DNA from: Rotaria sordida
Taxonomy: Eukaryota; Rotifera; Eurotatoria; Philodinida; Philodinidae
NCBI GenBank assembly: GCA_905250125.1
Contig: CAJNOL010000312.1
Coordinates: 1 to 64,000, forward strand
Direction: 5' to 3'
Length of the DNA stretch: 64,000 nt
The position numbers and the translations under genes were made by a program. How positions within the stretch are numbered: the stretch's first letter is position 1; each line of letters begins with the position of its first letter. Shown one piece after another: positions 1 to 12,900 of the stretch. The notes below the pieces were generated by a model that worked only from the letters and a program-made list of their open reading frames with translations, did no database searches and was not told the DNA's origin.

Positions 1-3000
1 ACTGCACAGTAAGAAAAACGAAAACATATACTTCTAATAGTTATTTAATTCTTTATATTCTAATAATAGCCGATCAACATTTGGTGGTGCTACATATGTT
101 ATGTGTAATGCAAAAGGTATTGGAGAAAATCAACTTATTTGTCATCGACCATTACAAAATCTTAATGCAATGGAATTTGATCGAGAAAAACGTCGTTTTC
201 GTCGACCAAAAAATCGTGCACCTGTTAAAAATGATTTAGATGATTCTCAACATCATCATTCAGCATTAGGCATTCGATTATTTCTACGAGAATTTTGCGT
301 AGCATTCTTAGATAATTGTTACAATATACTTATGCCTCGTGCAAGGGTACTTGTTTTTTTTTTCTGAATCTCATATTATATATCTGTAGTTACTCTGTAA
401 AATTATTCGACTAAGTTTATTTTCAATTCTGTTCGCTGCCATCAACGCTAATAAGAATCTAAGTAGTGATTTATATAAAGAGTTGTATTTCCAACAAAAA
501 TCTACATCAAACATTATAGATCACTGTAAATTATCGTAACATTACTGTAAATAGTTGTATACTATTTGGATTCTTATTAGTGTTAAGCAAAAAATAAAAT
601 TGAATATAAATCTGATCGAATAATTTTGGAAATCACTATGTTTTATATATAATTTTTATCTTAGGATATGATTATTAAATCTACATGTTTACTTAGTGAT
701 GAAACAAATTTTTTTTGGGCAATACGATTTTTTACAGAATTTAATCGACATGCACATACATCAATTGATCGCATAAGGTTTAGTTTTTTTGTTTTTAATA
801 TTTCATAGACGAAAAAATAAAATCTTTTATTTTAGTGAAACATTACAAATGAATACATTTCATTTACTTCATACAAAAATTGATCATTATAGAGAAATGA
901 TTAAAATTGATAAACCTGAAGCAAAACTTTGGGCAAAACGGTAAGAAATTTTCGAATTTGTTTTCGTTTTTTTTCAAAAGAAAACGTTGTTTTTTCTTTT
1001 TCAATTAAGATTACAAATTGGTTTTGGTGCTTTTAAAGAATATATTCTTTGTGTTAAATCAATGTTAACAAATACTAATGAAGTTATTATTCGTGCTGCA
1101 ACAATTATCAAAAGTAAAAAAAAAAACTAAAAAAATCATTTTTTTTATTATTCTGCTTTATTTTGTTTTTTATAGATAATATTTTCTATATGCAAGAATA
1201 TCGTGAACAAATTTATATTTTACTTAGAGATTATGATAATACGAAAATGACTAAGTAGGAAAAAAAACAAATCTTTTCTTTTTTGTTTTCGAACTATTTG
1301 AAATTATTGAATAGTATTTATCTTCATGATCTTATTGAAAGTACTCATGAATTTCTTAAAATGCTTGAAGAACATACAACAAAATTAAAACATGTTTTTG
1401 TTCAACGTTGTCGTACAGCTCGTAAATCAACAACAACAAAGAAAAAAAAGAATGAAAATACTGGTAAATAAATTATTAAGATAAAATGTAATAAAAAAAT
1501 TATTTTTTTTTTTTTTTGAAAAAAAAAATGAACCACCAAATGAACAATTAGAAGAAGAATGGCAAAATCAAATATCTGAACGATTATCATGTTTATTACA
1601 AGGTTTAGAAGAAGTTTCTATTAATAAATCAGATGTATGTCCATTTGATGCACTTTCTGAAGTTCCTATTGATGATCAAAGGTTTGAAAATTATCTTTTC
1701 TGTAGATTTCTAATTTGTTTTTTTGAATATTTAGTATTACGGCTGTTGCTCGAATTCAACATGCATTACGAATAAATAAATTAGATGAAGCTATTGCATT
1801 ATTTCGTGCTTCTCGGTAGATTTGATTGATTAAAATTAAAGAGTGAAATTTTCTATTTTTTTTTTTTGGTTCTAGAGAAGTATGGCCAACAGAAAAAACA
1901 TTTGGTCATGAAGATATTGGAGCTGAAGAAGAATTTAATTTACTTCGAGAAATTTATATGACATCAAATATGGATAGTAATGAAATATTATTATTTCATT
2001 TCATATGCATATTGTTTTTTTGAAAATGTTTATTTTAGATTTATTACCAAAAAATACTGATGAAGATGATGAAAATAATGAAGAAGAATATGAAGAAGGA
2101 CATGATGAAGGTATGAAATGAGTATATCACGAAATCTTTTTTTTTTCAATTATCTGTAAGATTAAAATCGATTTGTTATTTGTTCGTATGATCTAAAGTA
2201 GACAATCATTTGAAGAAGAAGAAGAAGACTAAAATAGATTTTTCTTCGTGATCTTCAGTACTCGATTTAGTGATGATGAAATTGATCGGAAGACTTAAAA
2301 TATTTATGATTTTGCGAGGAAATCTCTTCAGCTGTCTTCTTATGTCAATAATGTTTTTACCTATAGATACTATATAGTGTTCTAATAAAAGTCCTAAAAG
2401 GATTTAGGTTCCTGTTGAGATAGAGTAACTAACAAAATGTGACACGTTCTACATAGATAAAAGTCATTTTTAGTCTTATGAAATAAGTCCCAAGAAAATA
2501 GATCGTTGTAAAAAAAAAAGGCGAGTGATCCAAGTGTAGATTTATCGATTCGTTCTAGTTTTTTTTCTTTATAAATCGTTTTACATAATCTTCTAATTAT
2601 CTTTTGCCTTGAATCTTCTTTTATACGACGTTTTCATTACTATGACTTTAGAATTAGATACTTTAGCAGAGAAAAGGATTTAACATCTGCTCTTCAATTA
2701 GAAAACCTATTATTCAGCTATTTGCTTATTATTTTGAGTAGACTCATTGTTTGGAGTGTTGTCAGTTATTTTCGATGATTGATTAATACTCATTATTAAT
2801 CAAAATAAAATCATTAACAGACGACTCAAGTATGATCAATAGTTTCATCAGTGTTTCGTGATGTCATTCCGTACCCTAGCTTATCTAAAATATTCTAATT
2901 CATTGACAACAACATACGTGCTGTATCTTCGCTTTCATTCGTATTAGTGAATGGTGATAGTTGTGATGGAACTAATCTTCATAGAACAAAGCGAGGTATT

Positions 3001-6000
3001 AGCGACTGTAATAAGAGAAGTTCGTTTTGCTTAATCTGAAATTACACGTGCTTGAGTTACTAATTGTTCTAGTTTTCTTATAGATAGTGTCTTAAATTAA
3101 TTTGTTCTTGTAAATCAGATTAACATTCAACGATTCTTTCATATTCACTAGATAACGAGTGATGATGACTATCATGTTAAGCACAAAGAAATGTGTTCGA
3201 ATAATCATGTATTTGACCGCCAATAATATTATTAAAACAGATACGAGAATGGAAATACTTCTGATCATGTTTATCCTTCATATGAACTCAATACTAGCAA
3301 CAATTCTGACATGTCATTCAATTATTAGTCAAGAAATGTGTAATAATACAGAATGTGTATCCAATCGAAATTTGATTTATTTAAAAGATATTTTATATTC
3401 ATGGAAATTTTTAACAGTAAATCAGAAGTCATTTGTTCTTTGTTGAAAGCAATTTTGAATACATCCAATAACTCTCAGTTGATTGAAGATTTCATTCAAT
3501 TTCCTCTTTGATATATTCGCCATTGTACTGAAGGAACACGTAACACACAAGAAAAGCAAAAGAATCAAGAATAAATTTCTGCTTAATTACTGTGATGTTA
3601 ATATTATTGATTTGGGACAGATATTTATCAGTAGAAATATTGTGTATGACTCTAGATTATTTACTTCTAATTTTAATCGATCACTATGTTGATCAAGAGT
3701 TCTTGTTATTTGAAAAAATCATCAATTATGCTAGCTGCTGATGCATTGCATAGTCAGCTCTTCAAGTAAACCGCTGGGTCATAGTTCATTAAGGAGTATG
3801 ATATATTATTTGAAACAGTACGTTTCAACTATTCAAATGGAAGATGACATTATTGCTGTTCGAAATACTATTGTGAATTCTATTCGATAAATGTGCGGAG
3901 TTTGAAGCTTTTGATAAGTTTATTGAACTAGTAATTTTTCATTCATCAGTCGATAATACATTTTATTGTTTTAATATATGTACACTATCATTCTCACTAA
4001 AATCTAAATTTAGTTAGGTGTGTTTGAGATGTAGATGATTCAAACAGAACATTAAGATATTGACAAGCACCAAATGTCGCATTAAAATTTTGACGAGCGT
4101 GCATGGCCATTCCTTTCAAATTGTACGTTACTGTTGTCTCGATATTTACACAGCTTCCCTGTTAATGATTATATGCTATCGCAATAATAGATGAGTTATT
4201 TGGCTGTAAATTTAACGACGAATGTTTCTTTTTAGGACGATAATAACTGTTGATTTCCCTTCTCCTTCAAGTAAGTAGAGAAGGATGCTGTCAAGATAAG
4301 GGTGTAAGCAAAAGGTCGAACGGCTGTTCTCAAGAAAGGAAAGGATAAAAATGAGTTTGATACTTTCAATAGTAGTTGTCAATCATAAATACATAAGATT
4401 TTTAGAATTTTTTTATTTCATCTATTAGACTTTGTAACAGTTTGTTTACTCATTATTTTAGTTTATTAAATTCAATAGAAAAATGATACTACTAGAAACA
4501 AGATACTGAAAAATCACAAATATCTTTAAAACTATAATATTTTTTAGTGTCTTGGCTATAGCATCATTATTTTTACATTAAATCTAAGAATAATCAGCAA
4601 AGAAAGTCTTACAATATCTGATAGATGATAAAATTATATTTTTATCGATTGACTATTAATAGAAGTAATTAAATTATATGCTTAAAATTTTCTAATTCTA
4701 TAATTCATAAGAATTTCATAGCTTACTGATTGTACTTATAAATTCCATTTTTCTACAAGCTTTCGTTTAGTATCAAATTTATTATTTTTGTAATTACTAT
4801 TTATATATATGGGGTTGCCCAGGCAGGTCGGATACCCCATTGATATTTTTTTCTATTGTAAGGATAAAACATTCTATTGTTCGGGTCATATGAGAGAGGG
4901 TCATAGATAATCCTAGATTGGCCCGAACAATACCGTGTTGTATCCTTACAATAGTAGAGAAAAGTTACGAGCTCATAGATCCGCTGGTAGTAGCGTTTCT
5001 CTACTATTCTAAGGATAAAACATAGTATTGTTCTGGCCAATCTAGGGTTATCTATGACCCTCTCTCATATGACCCGAACAATAGAATGTTTTGTCCTTAC
5101 AATAGAAAAAAATATCAATGGGGTATCCAATCTGACTGGGCAACCCCATATATATATTCTATACATTTTTCAAAACGAATATCTATTTCTAGATGAACAA
5201 GAATCAATTCATACAATTGAACGTGAAGAAGAATTTGATTTTAAAAAATTTATAATACGGTAAGCAAAAAAAACATTAAACAATCAAAGTCTATACTTAT
5301 CAAAAGATTACTACAATCTATCAGAATATTCATCGAATTGATATAATTCCATATAAATAACAAAAAATAAGTTTCTATCAACATTAACTTCATATTATAA
5401 ACAAAAAACTTGCAACATAATCTTTAATAAATAGTAATCAGAGCCTTAATAATTATTATCTACCAGTTTGTTTATGTTTATATAAATATGATAATATATG
5501 TGAAAGTATATTATATATGACCTAGATTATCTTCATAACGGATATAATAACTTGTATAAAATTATCATTTTTTTTTTATTATTTTAGTTTTGCACATTCA
5601 AGTATACTTTCATCATATATTGATGTTCTTCGCACATATACAAGCAATACACCATATTTAAATCATTGTATAATTCGTATGTTTTATCGTATATCAATTG
5701 ATTGTAATTATCCTGGTATATTTTTTCAAATGTCATTATTTCGTATTTATCAAAAATTTTATCTTGATCCATTAGCAAAATCACAACAATTTTCTGTAAA
5801 TTTTGATTGCATATCGAATACTTGCTTGTTGTTTTTTTTTTCTAAATGTTTTTTTTTTATTTTATTTTATAGGAATTATTACAATTTGGTACTTGGTTAT
5901 TACGTAAATTTTTTGTAACTATACAAAAGAATCCATATATATATGCTGAATTACTTTTTTGGAAAGATCGAAGTATTCTTGAAGATATGCTTGATGGATA

Positions 6001-6841
6001 TCGTCATACTACTCGTACGACGAATGAAGGAGAAAAGTAAAGATTTGTTGTTTTTTTTTTGAATATTTATATATTGCTTTTATTTTATTTTGTTTGTTTT
6101 TTTCATATATAGGAAAATTAAAGCAGGATCATGGTCAATTGAACATCAAATTGAATTACGAGATCTTTTTAGAAAAATTAAAGAAGAACAAGTTGAAAAT
6201 ATTGGTTTGTAGAATTGTTTTATTTTGTATTTGACTTATTTTAATAAATTCTAGGACTTGAACAAACTGATATTATTGATCGAATTATGTTAGAATTAAC
6301 GGATAAAACAAAGACAAGACGTCAAATAATAAAAGAATTAAAAAATCAAGATTTAATTAAAAATATTAGAGAACTTAAACTGTATGATCAATTTTCTTTT
6401 TTTTTGTTTTGATTCTTTATAATTATTACATTTTATTTTTTTTCTTTTATTAGTAAAAAAACAAGAAATCGTCAATCAAAGAAAAATGATTTTCTTGATA
6501 ATTCAAAATTTCTTAGTTCGGATTCAGATGTTCCAGATATAGATGATGATGATGATCGTTCTATTGAAAATAAATCAATTTCATCTGAACATGAACAAGA
6601 TAATTCAAAATCTGATAATATTATATCAACAGAAATTCCTAAAAATACTGAACAAGAAGTAGAAGAAGAGGAAGAATCAGTACCTGTTATAATAAAACAA
6701 AGTCGTAAATTTGAATCTTCATCAATGTTCAACGATAATGATAATGATAATGATGATGATGATGATGATGATATTTCTTCATCACGACCAATTAAAAAAG
6801 CACGTCGTCAGTTGGCATCTTCAAGTGAAGACGATGATTAG
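1..6841 (+). CDS. TIMELESS: Timeless replication-fork protein, 5' part missing
   Basis: Orthologue of animal Timeless, which with Tipin stabilises the replication fork and supports S-phase checkpoint signalling in the nucleus. The 5' exons lie before the window; bases 1-8 are the end of one exon. Exons read: 1-8, 70-346, 665-777, 836-940, 1010-1113, 1176-1254, 1315-1463, 1519-1681, 1735-1815, 1876-1976, 2039-2110, 5193-5259, 5588-5795, 5873-6036, 6113-6204, 6255-6381, 6454-6841; phases agree throughout. Conserved blocks that match human Timeless in order include RLFLREFCVAFLDNCYN, a run ending in FLKMLEE, PFDALSEVPIDDQ, REVWP and LLFWKDRSILEDM. The C-terminus is acidic and Ser-rich, ending SSSEDDD. 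The 3082-base intron after base 2110 is far longer than the others and contains a foldback. The intron ending at 1518 has no AG acceptor (see findings). Tag stop at 6839-6841. Identity is firm; exact small-exon borders are inferred. Confidence 0.93.
2111..5192 (+). other. Oversized Timeless intron with decayed sequence
   Basis: The sequence from 2111 to about 4790 looks like old inserted DNA: coding-like stretches broken by stops (about 3150-3450 and 3360-3550) but no recognisable protein. The last 400 bases carry the foldback described separately. Exons on either side join in phase 1, so the insertion does not disturb the protein if spliced. Confidence 0.6.
4803..5156. mobile_element. Foldback (long inverted-repeat) element in Timeless intron
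   Basis: Two arms of roughly 165 bases are reverse complements with few mismatches, separated by about 25 bases near 4969-4992. The outer ends read GGGGTTGCCCAGGC on the left and its near complement GACTGGGCAACCCC on the right, flanked by TATATA runs. Each arm also contains a smaller inverted repeat (TTGTTCGGG with CCCGAACAA). No coding capacity. This is the architecture of a non-autonomous foldback or MITE. The right end is about 37 bases before the 3' splice site at 5192. Confidence 0.88.
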
Positions 6842-9800
6842 TTTATTTTTCTGTGTACTTATGTTTTTTTTTTGTTCTTCTTGTGTATTAAAATAAAACA
6901 ATATCAAATTATCATATCTGGTTTTTGTTTTGATATACTTTTATAGAAACTTTTCTCTATAATTAGTGAGATGATAACAGAGCAAAAAAAATGTACATCG
7001 TATCTGTCATGTATGTAAAAAAAAAAACATGACCTACAGATACATTGTCGTTGATCTGTTGTCTCTATCTATTAAGTTATGCGAAATTATAGAAAAAATA
7101 AATGAATAATGATGATATTTATCATAGAATATCAAATTCTTTCTATATTTTTTTTTGGTATTTTGAATGTATGTAAGAATAATTATACATATGTTGTCCG
7201 ATAAATAGAGAGAAAAGAAAAAAAAAACAAATCCATCCAAATAAATATAGAATAGGCTAATCAGATAAGAATCATATGTCTGTTTTATTTGTCTCTTACA
7301 CCTGTTCGAAATATATAAATTTACAATTATGAATATGTACAGAGTCTTCAATTTCGCATTATAACAATCCTCTATATAACTGAGATACGACATTACGAAA
7401 GAACGATAATGATGCTACCATCATTCTTACACACAATTCTCTTTCTTCGCTTTGTATATTAGAATCAACGTGATAATCATACTCTCATACATACTGTGCT
7501 ATTACTGGTAGCTATACTGTTGGCCTATAGTGGGAGGAAGAATGAGAGATGCATAGTGTATAGCAGGGAAGACAACACACATATATATATATATAGCGAA
7601 GAAATGTAGTATCTTCTCTTCTCTTCTTTCTTTGTACTTCATATGTTTGATTATAAATGCATGTGCACGAGAAGAAAAGGAATTTCTTACTTTGCCTACA
7701 GACTACTGATATTTTATCTGTCCATGTTATTATTGTTTTCTGTGTCTGAACCAAACACGTATATGCAGTTTTCTTCCTTTACGGTTATTCTGTTCATTGC
7801 ACGTCGTCTCTCTAATGTTTTCCTTGCGGTTGATGAGTGATCGTTAATAGAGAGAAAAAGAATTTCTAGCTCGTTCTAATAATATCGTGTAAGGAACATA
7901 GATACATCTATATAAGATGGTGTTACTTTTTTTTTTCCTATTGTAGTTTTATCTGTACAAAGAAAGAAGAAAAAAAATGACCTTTATTGCTCTTTGTTCC
8001 TTGAAATTTGTCCTCGTAGCACATATTCTGCCTATGCTAAGGATATTTTCCTATTCGAGACATAGAGGATGTCTTGTATACATACGCCTAAATAGAAGTT
8101 CGCATAACCCTATGCATATTAATCCACTCTTTTGTTTTGTTATTAAGCGTCGCTAGCGAAGCATTGGCTCAGCTGAAAAATTCTCGAAGAAAGAAAAAGA
8201 CACGAACAACTATAATACAAACACAGTCTTGTGTTGTAAGTATAAGAACATATGAATATTATAAATTCTTCCTTTCTCTGTCTCTTTTTTTTTAAGATGA
8301 AAAGGTTAAAAAGTATACTTCAATTTGAAGTGGAATAATCTTTGCTATACTAGTATATACTTGACAATAGTATAGTTTGAAAGTAAAAGATAGAAAGAAA
8401 GACAGATAATGTAATCTTTGTTAATTTTAAAAAACAAAAAGAAAAAGAACTTTTATATATGTCAAATCATTATGATTCTGTATTAGATCAATTATCAATT
8501 GATAAATGTTAGTTTTGTTATACATATTGCCATTAAACGACTATCTTTCCATGGTGAGAATAGTGTTTCATTGAACTTTTCGATGTTCGCCTTTTGTCCT
8601 TTGTTTTGTTCCTATTCTTTGTCGACATGTGAAAGATTACTGATACCACTCATCGAGTGGTCAGTACAATGCCATGTCTAAAGTTAAGAGAAAGAAAAGG
8701 AGAAGATCATCGATATGCTATCGGGCGATGAAATGTCGCTCATTATATATATATTTACATATATATATATATATATGTAGATAGATAGATATAGAAAGGA
8801 AACCAACACACTTGTGTGTATTATTCATAAGTTGTTCTAGTAAGCAAAAGGATAGATCGAATAAATAAATTGTTTAATTCAATTGTTTATCTCACATAAA
8901 ATAATAATCGTGACAGATTGAGGATGACTAAGTTCGCCCACACATTTCGCCTTCTTGTATTCACTTTTTGTGACTAAGAAAAGAAACATAGTGTGAATAA
9001 GTGCTTTAGTATTGCAGAGAAGGAAGAAAACAAAAGTTGATTCGTTCTTTTATTCTATTATTAATAAACCTTATGAGTGTAAGAATAATTTAGGTACTTG
9101 ATAGTTCATTTGATTGAATATATATATATATAGAGCATATTTCCCGATGCATCGCACACAAACTTAATCGTAGAAATAACTATATTTTATTCTTCTCTAT
9201 AGGGTAGTTAACATTCAGTCATCAGTATGTATGTCTGTTATAGTTTAATCTACTTTTTTTTCGATTCAATTGTTATCTAATGTATCTATTAAGAACGAGA
9301 CTTCGATTTTTTTTTCGTAGGTGGACTGTATTACATTGATTTCATTGATGGTGTTACTATAGTTATTCTTATAGAACAAAAAAAAAAACTTCTCGTTGTT
9401 TAATATAATGATATAAAAATACAAAAGATAGAATGAAATTTTTTCTTTTGTCATTGATCATCTGATGATAAATAATGTCAGTAATATAAAAATCATAGTG
9501 CCATGTTTTTTTCTTTTAAATAAATTCATGTTTTTGTCTGTTTTTTAAGTCATTTTGTTTTGTTTTTTATCAAAATATTTCATTGCGTGCACACATTTAA
9601 TACAGGTGCCTCTTCTCTTTTCTTTTTTTATTTCTTCTTTCTATTGTGTATGTTAACTGTTTTATGAATAGACGTGGCGTTGGAGATTTTATTCTGTTCT
9701 TTCCTTTTCATATTCACATAGACACATACATACATGCATATATATATATATATATATGTATACGAATGAGAGACATACCGAAACCAATTTTTTCAAAAAA

Positions 9801-9975
9801 AAAAAATTTCATGTGTTCTGTTTTTTTTCTTTCTCATCTACTAGGTGAATCACATATCTACGATTCGAAAACGTATAACCATCTAAACTACTATTACAGG
9901 TCGTCGTTAAAGAAGAAGAAGAATAAGAACGGAAGAAAAAAATAAATATTGAACAGAAAGAAAAAGGAAAAAAAA
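6842..9975 (+). other. Intergenic region between Timeless and filamin, including filamin 5' leader
   Basis: About 3.1 kb with no credible gene. It is AT-rich with (TA)n runs at about 7580-7594, 8741-8776 (two TATA runs able to pair as a hairpin), 9118-9131 and 9736-9757. A pyrimidine-rich AG at about 9899 (ACTATTACAG) followed by 76 bases of purine-rich leader suggests an acceptor, by cis- or trans-splicing, just before the filamin ATG. The filamin promoter is presumably here, but I see no recognisable core motif. Confidence 0.5.
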
Positions 9976-12900
9976 ATGTCAACTACGTACAACCAGTCAG
10001 CAAACGGCTATTCAGGTGGTGGAGGAGGAGGCGGACCTGGCTACACTGAAAATCTTGAATACAACGAACAAGGTGAACATTTAGACGAAGACGAATTTGG
10101 ACGTACCGAGGAAGGTAAATAAAGGTGTGAGAATAAAAAAAAAAGAAGAAAACTTCTTCATGTTATCTTAAATTATATGTTTTTCTTTTTTGTTTTTTTA
10201 CTCATGAATAATTTTCTTTTTTTGTTTTTAAGAATTTTATGAAGATATGCAGCGAGAATTAGCTGATGATGCTCCATGGAAAAGAATACAACAAAATACA
10301 TTTACACGTTGGGCTAATGAACATTTAAAATTAGTTAATCGTCATATTGAGGATTTACAATCGGAATTAAGTGATGGTTTAAATTTAATTGCTTTAATTG
10401 AAGTTTTATCACAAAAAAAAGTTCCACGTCATAATAAACGACCTAATTTTCGTTCACAAAAATTAGAAAATGTATCTGTTGTATTAGATTTTCTTGAAAA
10501 TACAGAACGTATACGTCTTGTTAATATTGGTAAGTAAGTTTATTTTACCTATTAGATATACATATATATATATATAAATGTATGTGAGTGTATAGTGAAG
10601 AGATTTCTTAAGAGTATAGAAATGTACTTAAGACAAGTGCGTTAAGATTTGTCGTCTTTTTTTTTTTTCTTAAAAAAATTTTCTTATATATCTGTTTTAT
10701 GCTATTAAATAAGAAATTTTTTTTTTTACTTAGTTAATCATTCTTTATCAATATTGTCTAATTCGTTACCGAATATGTAAGAAAACAAAAGGTTTCATAT
10801 TTCATTGAAGAAATAAAATCGAATAAAAAAAAAAAGAAAAACGAAAAGAAACGATACAACTGTTATGTATTGAGAATCGATGAAGCAATGAGCTGGAAAG
10901 AATAAAGATTTTTTTTTCTTCCTTCTTTTGTTCATTTAATGAGGATGAATTAAGACTATGCATATTAACAGATAAAGAATAAATGAAAATTTTTTTCTTT
11001 CCTCAATTGAACATTATTGCAATAAAACTGTACATTAAAATTAATTTATCAAATTTCATATGATAGGTTTTTTTTTTTTTTGTTTTGAATATCAAATTAT
11101 ATCCCCTAATATTTACTATAGATATGAATGATTCTTTAAGATTGGATTGACGTATCTTCAAGGTCTATGACCATGAACTAAAACGTCGAAGTGAACCTTG
11201 ATATCGATTTTTTTTTGTTTCGGGCTCAATAAATGCATGAAGATACGTCAACTAAATTTATTCAACACATTAATTTCTATAATAAATGTCACAGAAAAAA
11301 TAAACCAGCATTTTGAGAGAAAATTTGTTTTCTGTACAAAAAAAAAAAAAACAAAATGATTTATTCATATTATTTAATTTTTGAAAAAAAAAACATTTAG
11401 ATGCTTCACATATTGTTGATGGTAAATTAAAATTAATTCTTGGTTTAATATGGACATTAATTTTACATTATTCAATTTCATTACCAATGTGGGAATTCGA
11501 ACAACCCGATGCACCTGGTTCAGGAAGAGATGCAACACCAAAACAAAAACTTATGCATTGGATTCAAGAAAAATTACCACCAGAATTACCAATTACAAAT
11601 TTTACATCTGATTGGAATGATGGTCGTGCTATTGGTGCACTTGTTGATGCATGTGCACCAGGTATAAATATATAAAAACAAAATCATATGCATCTTTTTC
11701 TATCGGCTTTTTTTTTTATTTAATTAGGACTTTATCCGGATTGGAATGATCAAGATCCAAAGAATGCATTAGAAAATGCTAAAGAAGCTATGGATTTAGC
11801 TGAACATTGGTTAGGTATACCACAATTAATACAACCACATGAAATGATTAATCCAAAAGTTGATGAACAATCTATGATGACATATTTATCACAATATCCA
11901 AGTGCTAAATTAAAACCAGGTGCACCTATTAGACCAAAGACAAATTCAGCACGAGTTCGATGTTATGGCAAAGGTTTGTACTTTAAATGATTACGTCTTC
12001 AAGAATAAAGATAGAAAGACAAAAAAAAGGAACCATCTGATGCCTCGTTCTTTTCTTTTTGAGTCTCACTCATTGAATGAATTAACATTTGTCTTTTATT
12101 CTTCATTTTCACGGTCACTTCTTTCGTAACATACAGTCTAAAATGATGAATTCATCTGAAAAAGTTGGAAATACAGAAATTTATTCATATAAACGTTATG
12201 TAAAAAAAATGAAGAATATTACTGAAGAACAATGGATTAAACGAGTACATTATTATCATTATCGTCCTCGTTTGTTTGAATATATATTTAACTTGAAATA
12301 TTTTATTCATTTCCTTTTGTTTTCATTAGGTATTGAACCGAATGGTAATCATGTTGATACACCAGCTAAATTTCATGTTGAAACTTTTGCTGCCGGCAAA
12401 GGTAATGTTGATGTTGTCATTATTAATCCAAAAGGACAACGAGAAAAGGTAAAGATTTTATACATATATATTTTTTTTTGTTTGTTTATCTATAAAAATA
12501 TTTATTTATTAGTGTGATGTGGATTTTCGTAATGATAAAAATCAAACATATGATTGCACATATTATCCAACAATGGAAGGACAATATAAAGTAAATTAAG
12601 AAATTACAAAATAAAAAAAAATTTTTACAAAAATTTTTGTTAATAGGTTATTGTTAAATTTGCTGGACAAGAAGTACCAAAATCACCATTTTCACCTTAT
12701 ATCGAAGGAAAAGCAGGTGATGCTAGTAAATGTCGTGCACATGGACCTGGTCTTGAACCAAATGGTGTTATGGTTGATAAACCAACATGGTTTGAAATCG
12801 ATGCAATAGGTTCATTTTAACATTCATTCATTCATTTTCTTTTTTTCTATTAATTTATTTTTTTTAATACAAAAATAGATGCTGGTAATGGTCTTGCTGA

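Noticed and set aside
4801..5263. Similar short open frames on both strands
   Set aside because: They are the two arms of the foldback element read from opposite strands, not genes.
6472..6732. Minus-strand Ser-rich open frame
   Set aside because: Antisense to the acidic last exon of Timeless.
7034..7754. Minus-strand open frames of 80-119 codons upstream of filamin
   Set aside because: Tyr/Ile/Phe-rich AT-driven frames with no conserved motif and poor codon pattern.
8741..8790. (TA)n hairpin upstream of filamin as a possible regulatory RNA
   Set aside because: Plain (TA)n self-complementarity is expected in such AT-rich DNA; similar runs occur throughout the window.
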